DNA from: an uncultured Candidatus Saccharibacteria bacterium
Lineage (GTDB): Bacteria; Patescibacteriota; Saccharimonadia; Saccharimonadales; Saccharimonadaceae
NCBI GenBank assembly: GCA_947253405.1
Contig: CAMXZF010000022.1
Coordinates: 1 to 9,311, forward strand
DNA length: 9,311 bases
Reading direction: 5' to 3'
The notes beneath the pieces are model-generated. The model searched no databases. It saw only the letters and a list, made by a program, of their open reading frames with translations, and was not told the DNA's origin. The translations under genes and the position numbers were made by a program. Shown piece after piece: positions 1 through 5,393 of the stretch; position 1 is the first letter of the stretch, and each line of letters begins with the position of its first letter.

Positions 1-805
1 TTAGTAGAAATGCTATAGCTAAAACAATGTTAGCTATAGAGAGGAATTTGGTAAATATTTTAGATATACTATTATCTTTATCTTTATCTTTGTCAGTAGC
101 TTGATTAGAGCTTTGAGTAGGATCATCAGAATTAGAGCCAAATATCTCGCTAGAGTCTATTTCTAGAAAACCCTCAATAAAGCCATATAGAGTATCGGCT
201 ATTTTAGAAAGAAAGTCCGCAATAAAACATACAGCCCAGCCAGGGTCAGCTAAGGCGCAGATTTTGCTATTATCTGGCTGATCTTCACTATCATCAGTTG
301 ACGAGTCATCGCTAATAGCAGAGCAGACTATTTTCTTGTTTTCAAGCTTGCAGAACTGTGAGCATTTTTTTAATTCATTTTTTAAATTTTTTACGGCATC
401 TGGATCACCTTGCATTTTTTTACCATTTAACTTTTGACATTCAGTCCCATCGTCAGTGGATGCGACTGGTTTAGTTGGTTTTTTGGGATCTTTATTGCAC
501 GAAGCTTTTTTTGTCATGTTATTTAGAATGCCGTACCTACAACAATGGGCTATCTTAGGAGTAGCGTTATTTTCTGCGTTGATATAACAGAAATCTTGAC
601 ATCCATCCGTAGTTATAGCGACCGGTCTGTATTTTTTGTTATTAAACTTTTTATTACAGACTTCGAAAGCTTGGGTGCCTTTATAATCGACTGCGTATAC
701 GTTTTGTGTTTTTATTAGCCCAACAACTAATAAAAAAAAGACCGGCAAAAATAAATATAAAGCAAAAGCCCTGACTGAGCACCTTAAGTTCTTACTAAAA
801 ATCAT
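1..805 (-). CDS. Cys-rich secreted/membrane protein, probable VirB6/TrbL-like T4SS component (partial, C-terminus off the left edge)
   Basis: The minus strand is open from an ATG at 805 to the window edge (268 codons, no stop). The product starts with a basic leader and a hydrophobic stretch (about residues 12-31), with a plausible signal-peptidase site after V-Y-A (residue 38). A polar domain follows with 12 cysteines (C50-C193). It contains two related modules, C50-C89 and C123-C161, each with a CxxFC core. Next come a moderately hydrophobic stretch (about 183-215), an Asp/Ser/Lys-rich linker, and at 249-268 the start of a membrane segment (motif FLSIANIVLAIAFLL). Hydrophobic segments of this kind after a secreted Cys-rich head are, from memory, typical of the VirB6/TrbL-like membrane proteins that follow pilin genes in CPR bacteria; that role is inference. 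It lies 42 bp after the last pilin gene and has no Shine-Dalgarno. The gene itself is well supported, the family less so. Confidence 0.68.
   Translation of the reverse strand, partial: MIFSKNLRCSVRAFALYLFLPVFFLLVVGLIKTQNVYAVDYKGTQAFEVCNKKFNNKKYRPVAITTDGCQDFCYINAENNATPKIAHCCRYGILNNMTKKASCNKDPKKPTKPVASTDDGTECQKLNGKKMQGDPDAVKNLKNELKKCSQFCKLENKKIVCSAISDDSSTDDSEDQPDNSKICALADPGWAVCFIADFLSKIADTLYGFIEGFLEIDSSEIFGSNSDDPTQSSNQATDKDKDKDNSISKIFTKFLSIANIVLAIAFLL
323..658 (-). repeat. Two diverged copies of a cysteine module inside the partial secreted protein
   Basis: Residues 50-89 (bases 539-658) and 123-161 (bases 323-439) share a layout. Each begins with a Cys followed by a Lys/Asn run (CNKKFNNKK versus CQKLNGKK). 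About 15-20 residues later comes CxxFC (CQDFC versus CSQFC), then one or two further cysteines (C88/C89 versus C161). This suggests an internal duplication of a small disulphide-bonded domain. The copies are only weakly similar outside these motifs, so convergence cannot be ruled out. Confidence 0.5.
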
Positions 806-847
806 TTTTGTTATAAAATTTGTATATTAAATATAAAAATAGCTTTA

Positions 848-1285
848 TTAAGATAGAATTAACATAACTAAGTTAATATAGCCACCAACAGCTGGCGTAT
901 TGGTAACGGCGCCCGACCCAACAACAGATGTTACCCATTGAACGATAGCGTATCCAAGAATAGATATAACTAGCCCCAGGATAGCGTACAGAACAGTGTT
1001 TTTTGCGTCATTGACGCGATTATTATTACCACCAGACAGTACGTACCTAATACCGCCATATATTATCATAAAAATTGCCAATACCCCGACAATAAACAGC
1101 ATCAAATTAATGGCTTTAGGTATAATAGCTTCAGAAGTACCAAATAAGTCGGTTGGTTGTCCTTCACCTCGATAAGCACCACTAAAAACGTCTGGCAAAG
1201 ATAGAGCAAAAGTAGGTATAGCTAGCATAGCAACCCCAGCAACTGAGGCTCCTATAACTAACAAATACCTACCAAGTTTAGACAT
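848..1285 (-). CDS. T4SS pilin-like protein, paralogue 1 (last of the array)
   Basis: This 145-residue product has the array's common plan. An N-terminal signal segment (residues 7-27, likely cut after T-F-A) is followed by a short polar region and two membrane helices (about 57-78 and 97-118). The helices flank a short charged loop with the family's GGIRYVLSGG and K-N-T-V-L-Y-A-I-L-G-L motifs. The polar region shares GEGQxTxLF with the neighbouring paralogue at 1294-1707, so these two form a subgroup. It is the only member with a tail beyond the second helix: about 27 residues ending in a hydrophobic stretch (GGYINLVMLILS). It starts 8 bp after the previous stop and has no clear Shine-Dalgarno, so translation is probably coupled. 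By family it would be a membrane-inserted pilus subunit (VirB2-like). It has no cysteine. Confidence 0.85.
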   Translation of the reverse strand: MSKLGRYLLVIGASVAGVAMLAIPTFALSLPDVFSGAYRGEGQPTDLFGTSEAIIPKAINLMLFIVGVLAIFMIIYGGIRYVLSGGNNNRVNDAKNTVLYAILGLVISILGYAIVQWVTSVVGSGAVTNTPAVGGYINLVMLILS

Positions 1286-1293
1286 CAGATCTG

Positions 1294-1707
1294 TTACTTA
1301 GTCCAAAGACCAGATATCCATTGAACAACGGCGTATGCAATAATCGATAAGATTAAACCAACGATAGCATAAATAAGTGTGCTTTTAGCGCTTTCAACTT
1401 GATTTTTATCACCGTGCGCAGTTACATATCTAATACCAGACCAAATAATCATGATCACAGACAATATACCAGCAATAAATAGCATGGTGTTAATGACTGT
1501 GTTTACAATACTGTCATTACCGCTGAATAAATTGGTAGCTTGCCCTTCGCCTTTAGAGCAGTTTTCGTCTACTGCGCCGGTTAAACCCTTTGTGTGGTCA
1601 CAGTTACCTGCGGCATAACTTAGGGGTGTAATTACTGCACCGGCTACACCGGCCAACATTAATACTGATAGCGCCCCCATCAAGGTTTGTTTAATTGTTT
1701 TTTTCAT
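1294..1707 (-). CDS. T4SS pilin-like protein, paralogue 2 (cysteine-pair type)
   Basis: This 137-residue product has a signal peptide (basic MKKTIKQ, hydrophobic core, likely cleavage after S-Y-A near residue 32). A mature N-terminal region carries two cysteines, C36 and C50, and the GEGQ motif shared with paralogue 1. Two membrane helices (about 64-86 and 108-131) flank a charged loop with the array signature S-G-I-R-Y-V-T-A-H-G-D and E-S-A-K-S-T-L-I-Y-A. A good Shine-Dalgarno (AGGAGT, 7 nt spacing) fixes the ATG. The 65-bp gap in front is the widest within the array and holds a promoter-like sequence. The role as a pilus or T4SS subunit is by family. The two cysteines would sit outside the membrane and could form a disulphide, which is inference. 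Confidence 0.88.
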   Translation of the reverse strand: MKKTIKQTLMGALSVLMLAGVAGAVITPLSYAAGNCDHTKGLTGAVDENCSKGEGQATNLFSGNDSIVNTVINTMLFIAGILSVIMIIWSGIRYVTAHGDKNQVESAKSTLIYAIVGLILSIIAYAVVQWISGLWTK

Positions 1708-1714
1708 TCTGATT

Positions 1715-1720
1715 ACTCCT
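1715..1720 (-). promoter_or_regulatory. Shine-Dalgarno of pilin paralogue 2
   Basis: AGGAGT on the minus strand, 7 nt before the ATG at 1707. It is one of the strongest ribosome sites in the array and lies just downstream of the internal promoter candidate, consistent with a fresh transcription and translation start here. Confidence 0.75.
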
Positions 1721-1736
1721 TTTATAAATCATTTTT

Positions 1737-1766
1737 ATTATACATTATAACAACATGAAATATCAA
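1737..1766 (-). promoter_or_regulatory. Internal promoter candidate inside the pilin operon
   Basis: Reading the minus strand, TTGATA (1766-1761) is followed after 18 nt by a perfect TATAAT (1742-1737). A second TATAAT lies at 1749-1744. This fits a sigma-70 promoter and sits in the widest gap of the array. It would drive paralogues 2 and 1 and the Cys-rich protein separately from the upstream six. AT-rich sequence makes chance TATAAT matches common, so mapping of the 5' end would be decisive. Confidence 0.5.
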
Positions 1767-1772
1767 CGCTAA

Positions 1773-2150
1773 TTATTTCTGAAAAGCTCCAATTACAAAG
1801 TTAACTATAGCGTAAGCGATAATAGTTATTATTAAACCAACGATAGCATACATAAGCGTGCTTTTAGCACTTTCGATTTTTTGCTTATCACCGTTAGCGG
1901 TCATATACTTAATGCCGGAATAAATAATTACAATAACAGCTAGTAGGCCAGCGATAAACAGCATAGTATTAACAATAACTTCTATGACACCTCCATTGCC
2001 AGTTAGCTTGTCTTGATTAGTGCCTCCAGAGGCTTTATAGCCTGATCTGACGTTTTTTGTGGCTGATGAGCTGGCGCTGGCTGGAAGACTAATGAATGAC
2101 GCCAACATCATTGTTGCGGTATATATTGTGTAAGTTATTTTTTTCTTCAT
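1773..2150 (-). CDS. T4SS pilin-like protein, paralogue 3
   Basis: This 125-residue product has a signal peptide (MKKK, hydrophobic core, likely cleavage after A-S-A near residue 27). A Ser/Gly/Asn-rich polar region lacks cysteine. Two membrane helices (about 56-79 and 98-120) surround the charged loop T-A-N-G-D-K-Q-K-I-E-S-A-K. Residues 67-99 are identical to residues 64-96 of the next paralogue (2159-2521), so these two are the closest pair in the array. The upstream stop codon TAG lies within the ribosome site TAGGA, 6 nt before this ATG, which predicts translational coupling. By family it is a membrane-embedded pilus subunit. Confidence 0.87.
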   Translation of the reverse strand: MKKKITYTIYTATMMLASFISLPASASSSATKNVRSGYKASGGTNQDKLTGNGGVIEVIVNTMLFIAGLLAVIVIIYSGIKYMTANGDKQKIESAKSTLMYAIVGLIITIIAYAIVNFVIGAFQK

Positions 2151-2156
2151 CCTTTA

Positions 2157-2161
2157 TCCTA
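2157..2161 (-). promoter_or_regulatory. Shine-Dalgarno overlapping the upstream stop codon (paralogue 3)
   Basis: TAGGA on the minus strand joins the TAG stop of paralogue 4 (2161-2159) with an AGGA ribosome site 6 nt before the ATG of paralogue 3. A terminating ribosome would sit on the next initiation site. Confidence 0.6.
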
Positions 2162-2521
2162 AAATTTACTAATTACATAATTAACTATAGCATAAGCGAC
2201 TATGGCTATTACTAGCCCAACGATAGCGTAGATAAGCGTGCTCTTAGCACTTTCGATTTTCTGCTTATCGCCATTAGCAGTCATATACTTAATACCGGAA
2301 TAAATAATTACAATAACGGCTAGCAGACCAGCGACAAACAGTAGCGTAGATACGATATTACCAGCTATAGTGTTGACATCACTACCCGAATTAGCATTTG
2401 ATGCCTTTTTTAGACCAGCTTTAGCATTATCTAGCGATTTAGCATTTGCTGTATTTAAAAAACCACTAAATAAGTAAAAAGCTGACATCATCTTAATAAA
2501 CCGCATTCTTATATTTACCAT
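2159..2521 (-). CDS. T4SS pilin-like protein, paralogue 4
   Basis: This 120-residue product has a signal peptide (basic MVNIRMRFIK, hydrophobic core, likely cleavage after A-N-A near residue 27). A short Ala/Lys/Asn/Ser-rich polar segment follows, then two membrane helices (about 53-76 and 95-118) around the conserved loop. It has no cysteine. The ATG at 2521 has a full AGGAGG 11 nt upstream. A later in-frame Met (residue 6) would lie farther from that site, so the first ATG is preferred. It is the near-duplicate of paralogue 3: within 33 identical residues I count nine base differences, all synonymous. This indicates selection on the core rather than a very recent copy. Confidence 0.87.
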   Translation of the reverse strand: MVNIRMRFIKMMSAFYLFSGFLNTANAKSLDNAKAGLKKASNANSGSDVNTIAGNIVSTLLFVAGLLAVIVIIYSGIKYMTANGDKQKIESAKSTLIYAIVGLVIAIVAYAIVNYVISKF

Positions 2522-2531
2522 TCTCAGCTTT

Positions 2532-2540
2532 ACCTCCTTA
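2532..2540 (-). promoter_or_regulatory. Stop codon fused to a full Shine-Dalgarno (TAAGGAGGT)
   Basis: The TAA stop of paralogue 5 (2540-2538) shares a base with the AGGAGG (2538-2533) that serves paralogue 4. The same overlapping design recurs at 2940-2946 and 2157-2161, so coupled translation along the array is likely. Confidence 0.7.
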
Positions 2541-2933
2541 AATTTTACCTAATATAAACTCTACTATAGCGTAAGCTGCAATTACCACTATTAAGCCAAC
2601 AACAGCATAAATAAGTGTGCTTTTAGCACTCTCGATTGTCGACCTGTTACCGTTAGCCGTCATATATTTTATGCCACTTACAACAATAATAATTACCGCT
2701 AACACGCCAGCAATAAACAGCAGGGCTTTAATTATGCCGTTAAGTCTAGGAGTCAAAGTATCGCCACCCTTAGCTTCCGTACACAGCCCAGACCCATCTC
2801 CGTTACAGTTTGACTTGGGGATTGTTGCGGCTATTACATTTGATGTTAAAGTCAATAATCCAAAAACCAAGACTGCGAAGGTAAACAATGTTTTTGTAAG
2901 CTTTGTTATCACTCTTTTTGTTCCAGTGTTCAT
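2538..2933 (-). CDS. T4SS pilin-like protein, paralogue 5 (cysteine-pair type)
   Basis: This 131-residue product has a signal peptide (basic first 14 residues, hydrophobic core 15-35, likely cleavage near V-I-A-A). A Gly/Asp-rich mature N-terminus carries C43 and C51. Two membrane helices (about 66-88 and 107-129) surround the loop Y-M-T-A-N-G-N and E-S-A-K-S-T-L-I-Y-A. The cysteine pair resembles those of paralogues 2 and 8 in position (just outside the first helix) but not in sequence. The ATG is 6 nt from a weak AGGTAA that overlaps the upstream TAG stop. By family it is a pilus or T4SS subunit in the membrane; the specific role is unknown. Confidence 0.87.
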   Translation of the reverse strand: MNTGTKRVITKLTKTLFTFAVLVFGLLTLTSNVIAATIPKSNCNGDGSGLCTEAKGGDTLTPRLNGIIKALLFIAGVLAVIIIVVSGIKYMTANGNRSTIESAKSTLIYAVVGLIVVIAAYAIVEFILGKI

Positions 2934-2943
2934 TTTTTGTTAC

Positions 2944-3222
2944 CTATAAATGATTTAAAACAAACTCCATTATTGAATAGGCCGAAACCGCAACAACTAA
3001 CCCAATAATGGCGTACAATATGGCCTGTCGAGACCTTTTTATTTTGTTAGCATCGCCATTAGCTAGCATAAACTGTAAGCCACCGACTATTAGTGTCATA
3101 ACTGCGATTATACCAACTAGTATAAAAACTCCACTAATTAAACTATTTAAAGTTGAATCAGGAGTCGACTTTGGTATATCAACAGTCCATTTACTTAGTA
3201 AATTAATAAAATTAAATTTCAC
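2944..3222 (-). CDS. T4SS pilin-like protein, paralogue 6 (short, no signal peptide)
   Basis: At 92 residues this is the shortest member. It starts with GTG at 3222, supported by GGGAGG 4 nt upstream. The two-helix core is intact: about 28-50, then the loop A-N-G-D-A-N-K, then about 67-89. The first 25 residues are polar or amphipathic with no signal peptide. An in-frame TAG five codons upstream (the stop of paralogue 7) rules out a longer N-terminus, so the lack of a signal is real and not a start-site error. The gene is in the same frame as paralogue 7, separated from it by that single TAG. It may insert without cleavage, or serve as a base or regulatory subunit; both are inference. Confidence 0.85.
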   Translation of the reverse strand: MKFNFINLLSKWTVDIPKSTPDSTLNSLISGVFILVGIIAVMTLIVGGLQFMLANGDANKIKRSRQAILYAIIGLVVAVSAYSIMEFVLNHL

Positions 3223-3226
3223 TTTA

Positions 3227-3232
3227 CCTCCC
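3227..3232 (-). promoter_or_regulatory. Shine-Dalgarno that selects the GTG start of paralogue 6
   Basis: GGGAGG on the minus strand, 4 nt before GTG at 3222. Together with the in-frame TAG just upstream (3237-3235) it fixes this start and the short N-terminus. Confidence 0.7.
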
Positions 3233-3234
3233 GC

Positions 3235-3636
3235 CTAAGATATGTATTTAATTACAAAACCAATTATAGCTGATGCTGAAACACAAATAATTAAACCTAT
3301 AATCGATTTCGTAATAGTACTTTGAGCCTCTTTAACCTTACCTGGCTCGCCGGTTGAAGTCATATATTTAATTCCTCCATAAATAAGCATGCTGAGTGCA
3401 ACAATTACTAGAGCTCGAGATATTATGTCGGCTACATTAAACCCGACAGCCACTATTATTTGGCCGGGGTCTTTATTTTTGTCTAGTTTTCCCTGCGTAA
3501 TTCCATCTACTCCTCTAAACAAGGAAGGAAATCCTAAAAATCCGCCACCAGAACCAGCAGCATAGACTTTGGCTGGCATTAAAAGTGCAACGATTAGAAA
3601 TAGCGGCAAAACCAGGTGTTTAAATAGTTTAATCAT
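3235..3636 (-). CDS. T4SS pilin-like protein, paralogue 7
   Basis: This 133-residue product has a signal peptide (MIKLFKH, hydrophobic 8-21, likely cleavage after V-Y-A near residue 26). A Gly/Phe-rich region is followed by a longer polar segment with the run D-K-N-K-D-P-G. Two membrane helices (about 63-86 and 110-130) flank Y-G-G-I-K-Y-M-T-S-T-G-E and the basic loop. The only cysteine is inside the second helix. It is more diverged from the central members than they are from each other. Its ATG overlaps the TGA stop of paralogue 8 by one base (TGATG), and a GGAGGG lies 11 nt upstream inside that gene. By family it is a pilin; it may be a distinct subunit type. Confidence 0.86.
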   Translation of the reverse strand: MIKLFKHLVLPLFLIVALLMPAKVYAAGSGGGFLGFPSLFRGVDGITQGKLDKNKDPGQIIVAVGFNVADIISRALVIVALSMLIYGGIKYMTSTGEPGKVKEAQSTITKSIIGLIICVSASAIIGFVIKYIS

Positions 3637-4016
3637 CAGCTAAACAACCCTCCAGGTATTAGATAATTTATAAATGACCATAATAGGAAGTACGCAATTA
3701 AACCACCAATAGCTCGCCCGATTGTGCTAATACCGGACTTAGCTTTTTGTGCATTACCATTACTGGTAATATAAAGAAATGACCCATAAACTACTCCAAT
3801 AAAGACGGCCGCAATAACACCGGCCGCTACCCAGTTAAAAATCGATATAATTAATCCACCAACTGCACCAGTGTCACCATCTCCTTTGCAATTCCAAATA
3901 CTTAATGCCGTGTTTGTGCCACAACTACCAGCAAAGGTAGCTTGCGCCAACAAAGCTGTAATTGCAAATGGGCTAATTAGGGATATTATATGCGTTAATT
4001 TTTTATTTTTAGCCAT
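3636..4016 (-). CDS. T4SS pilin-like protein, paralogue 8 (first gene of the array)
   Basis: This 126-residue product has a signal peptide (MAKNKK, hydrophobic 9-26, likely cleavage after T-F-A near residue 29). The mature N-terminus carries C32 and C43. Two membrane helices (about 53-84 and 100-120) surround the loop I-T-S-N-G-N-A-Q-K-A-K-S. It is the most diverged member: aromatic residues fill the second helix (AYFLLWSFINYL) and the chain ends in PGGLFS. It is promoter-proximal, starts without a Shine-Dalgarno from a short AT-rich leader, and stops at TGA, the only TGA stop in the window. By family it is a pilus or T4SS subunit. Being first and most different, it may have its own role; this is inference. 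Confidence 0.84.
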   Translation of the reverse strand: MAKNKKLTHIISLISPFAITALLAQATFAGSCGTNTALSIWNCKGDGDTGAVGGLIISIFNWVAAGVIAAVFIGVVYGSFLYITSNGNAQKAKSGISTIGRAIGGLIAYFLLWSFINYLIPGGLFS

Positions 4017-4035
4017 AGTCTAAGTTTATATAAAT

Positions 4036-4063
4036 ATTATATTAAATTATAAAAATATGCAAA
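4036..4063 (-). promoter_or_regulatory. Promoter candidate for the pilin operon
   Basis: On the minus strand TTTGCA (4063-4058) is followed after 16 nt by TATAAT (4041-4036), which lies 19 nt before the first pilin ATG. A second TATAAT at 4051-4046 is an alternative. The predicted leader is only about 13 nt and has no Shine-Dalgarno. Confidence 0.5.
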
Positions 4064-4069
4064 CTTTAA

Positions 4070-4078
4070 TGCTATAAT
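4070..4078 (+). promoter_or_regulatory. Extended -10 promoter element for tRNA-Ser
   Basis: TGCTATAAT matches the extended -10 form (TGn plus TATAAT) and ends 8 nt before the mature tRNA 5' end. No convincing -35 is visible, as is usual for extended -10 promoters. It diverges from the pilin promoter within about 70 bp. Confidence 0.6.
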
Positions 4079-4086
4079 TGTTCACT

Positions 4087-4174
4087 GGAAGGGTGACCGA
4101 GTGGTTTAAGGAGCCGGTCTTGAAAACCGGTGCGGGGCAACCTGCCGAGGGTTCGAATCCCTCTCCTTCCGCCA
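4087..4174 (+). tRNA. tRNA-Ser (anticodon UGA)
   Basis: The 88-base cloverleaf includes an encoded CCA. The acceptor stem GGAAGGG pairs with TCCTTCC (one G-U), with discriminator G. The anticodon stem CCGGT/ACCGG frames the loop CTTGAAA, with TGA at 4121-4123, reading UCA codons. The long variable arm (about GCGGG/CCTGC) is typical of class II serine tRNAs. The T arm GAGGG-TTCGAAT-CCCTC is standard. Its 3' end lies 6 bp from the stop of the convergent carboxypeptidase gene, and no terminator is visible. Confidence 0.96.
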
Positions 4175-4180
4175 CATTTA

Positions 4181-5377
4181 TTATATAGGATTAGTCAGTC
4201 GCCACAGCCAGCTTGGTCTGGCGATTTTATTTTTATTAATTAGATTAAAATTATTGCCGTTTACGTTTATTTCGCAGATTAAACTATTTTGACCAACACT
4301 TTCGGGGCTACTTAAATATTTTGTTGTTTTAACATTAATTGGCTGGTCACTAAAGCGCACCAGCTTAAGCCCCTTATTGTTAATTAGTTCGCTATTTTTA
4401 CCCCAGTAGCTATGAATACTACCGAAGGTGCTGCCCGACTTAACATTAATTACACTAATATCTTTTTTTAGTTTATCTATTAATTGACCAGAGGAATCAA
4501 AGGCGCTACTGTAGCTATTATTATTCAGGCTAACTGTAGCGGCGGCAATGTTTTCGTTATTTATATTAATATCGCTTAAGATAGCTACGCCCCGCCCCGC
4601 TTCATCAGTATAGCCAGTTTTTCCACCAACTACACCATTTTGGCCAAGTAGGCGGTTAGTGTTTTTTAGTTTTCCAATTACAGGATAGTCAATTTCTTTT
4701 TGTCCAATAATTTTCATAAGCTCAGGACTAAGTCGCATTGTTAAGGCGATCTTACATAGGTCAATGGCGTTAGAGGTCGTACTAGCATTAAAACCACTGG
4801 CGTCGTTACCAATGCTGGTTGAGTTCAAGTTGTGGCGTTTCAACCAGTCTTGGGCAGCTAAACGATAGTTATCTAATGAGCCAAAAGCCCAAATAGCTAA
4901 GCTGTCGGCCATATTATTGGCGCTCGCTAGCATAATGCCTTCGATTAGCTGTTTTTGGCTTAGTGTCTGACCACTATAAACTGGCACATTACTACCGCCG
5001 GAGTTTAGAGTTAACCAATAGCGCGCCTCATCATCTGGCGTCATAGTAATAGCGGGACCATTATTTTTTAGGGGGTATTTTTCTAGCACCACTAGACTAG
5101 TAATCATTTTTGCTAAGCTGGCGGTTGGCCTAGTGGACAGTGCCGTTGGGTCATTGCCAATATTTCGACAAACTATCTGTTTGTTGTTTGGGTCTATATA
5201 ACCAACTGCACCCCAGCCGAAACCCAATAATTTTGACTCTAAAGGTTTTTCTTTTATATCATCAAAATTGATGTTGGCGCTGATTGTCGGATCTGGTAAT
5301 GGTCTTGTAAGAGCATATAAAGCGTAAGCCAAAACGAATAGTGCAATAAAAAACAATACCACCCTTCGCCACTGCAT
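4181..5377 (-). CDS. D-alanyl-D-alanine carboxypeptidase (peptidase S11, penicillin-binding protein)
   Basis: This enzyme trims the terminal D-Ala from peptidoglycan stem peptides at the outer face of the membrane. The 398-residue protein has an N-terminal membrane segment (6-23) and the three active-site motifs of the family. These are S-L-A-K at 87-90 (nucleophile S87, K90), S-A-N at 152-154, and K-T-G at 253-255. The conserved D-A-S-G-F-N-A-S-T-T block (192-201) is also present. The N-terminal helix has no obvious cleavage site, so it is probably membrane-anchored at the N-terminus, unlike the C-terminal anchor of many DacA proteins. The last about 100 residues are not recognised. The ATG has no Shine-Dalgarno: a TATAAT ends 6 nt before it, so the mRNA may be leaderless. 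It diverges from the HIT gene and converges on tRNA-Ser. Confidence 0.93.
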   Translation of the reverse strand: MQWRRVVLFFIALFVLAYALYALTRPLPDPTISANINFDDIKEKPLESKLLGFGWGAVGYIDPNNKQIVCRNIGNDPTALSTRPTASLAKMITSLVVLEKYPLKNNGPAITMTPDDEARYWLTLNSGGSNVPVYSGQTLSQKQLIEGIMLASANNMADSLAIWAFGSLDNYRLAAQDWLKRHNLNSTSIGNDASGFNASTTSNAIDLCKIALTMRLSPELMKIIGQKEIDYPVIGKLKNTNRLLGQNGVVGGKTGYTDEAGRGVAILSDININNENIAAATVSLNNNSYSSAFDSSGQLIDKLKKDISVINVKSGSTFGSIHSYWGKNSELINNKGLKLVRFSDQPINVKTTKYLSSPESVGQNSLICEINVNGNNFNLINKNKIARPSWLWRLTNPI

Positions 5378-5383
5378 AACTAT

Positions 5384-5393
5384 ATTATATAAT
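5384..5393. promoter_or_regulatory. Palindromic shared -10 element of a divergent, probably leaderless promoter pair
   Basis: ATTATATAAT is its own reverse complement. On the plus strand TATAAT (5388-5393) is followed by 6 nt and the HIT ATG. On the minus strand TATAAT (5389-5384) is followed by 6 nt and the carboxypeptidase ATG. Transcription normally starts about 7 nt past the -10, which is at the start codon on both sides. Neither gene has a Shine-Dalgarno. The -35 regions would lie inside the opposite coding sequence and look weak. Confidence 0.6.

Noticed and set aside
2617..3238. Open frames on the plus strand (2617-2949 and 3008-3238) opposite pilin paralogues 5 and 6
   Set aside because: They are antisense to well-supported genes of a conserved family, have no ribosome site, and encode no recognisable protein.
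3636..3638. TGA recoded as glycine, as in some CPR phyla
   Set aside because: The only in-frame TGA ends a pilin right after its second helix and overlaps the ATG of the next gene. No conserved protein here needs TGA as a sense codon.
848..4016. CRISPR-like or simple tandem repeat explaining the repeated DNA
   Set aside because: The periodic similarity follows the coding frames of the paralogous genes and is confined to their conserved core. There are no short direct repeats with spacers.
4087..4174. tRNA-Ser as an integration site, with the pilin array as a mobile island
   Set aside because: No integrase is present, no repeat of the tRNA 3' end is seen in the window, and the flanking genes are ordinary housekeeping genes. 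The left end of any island would be outside the window.
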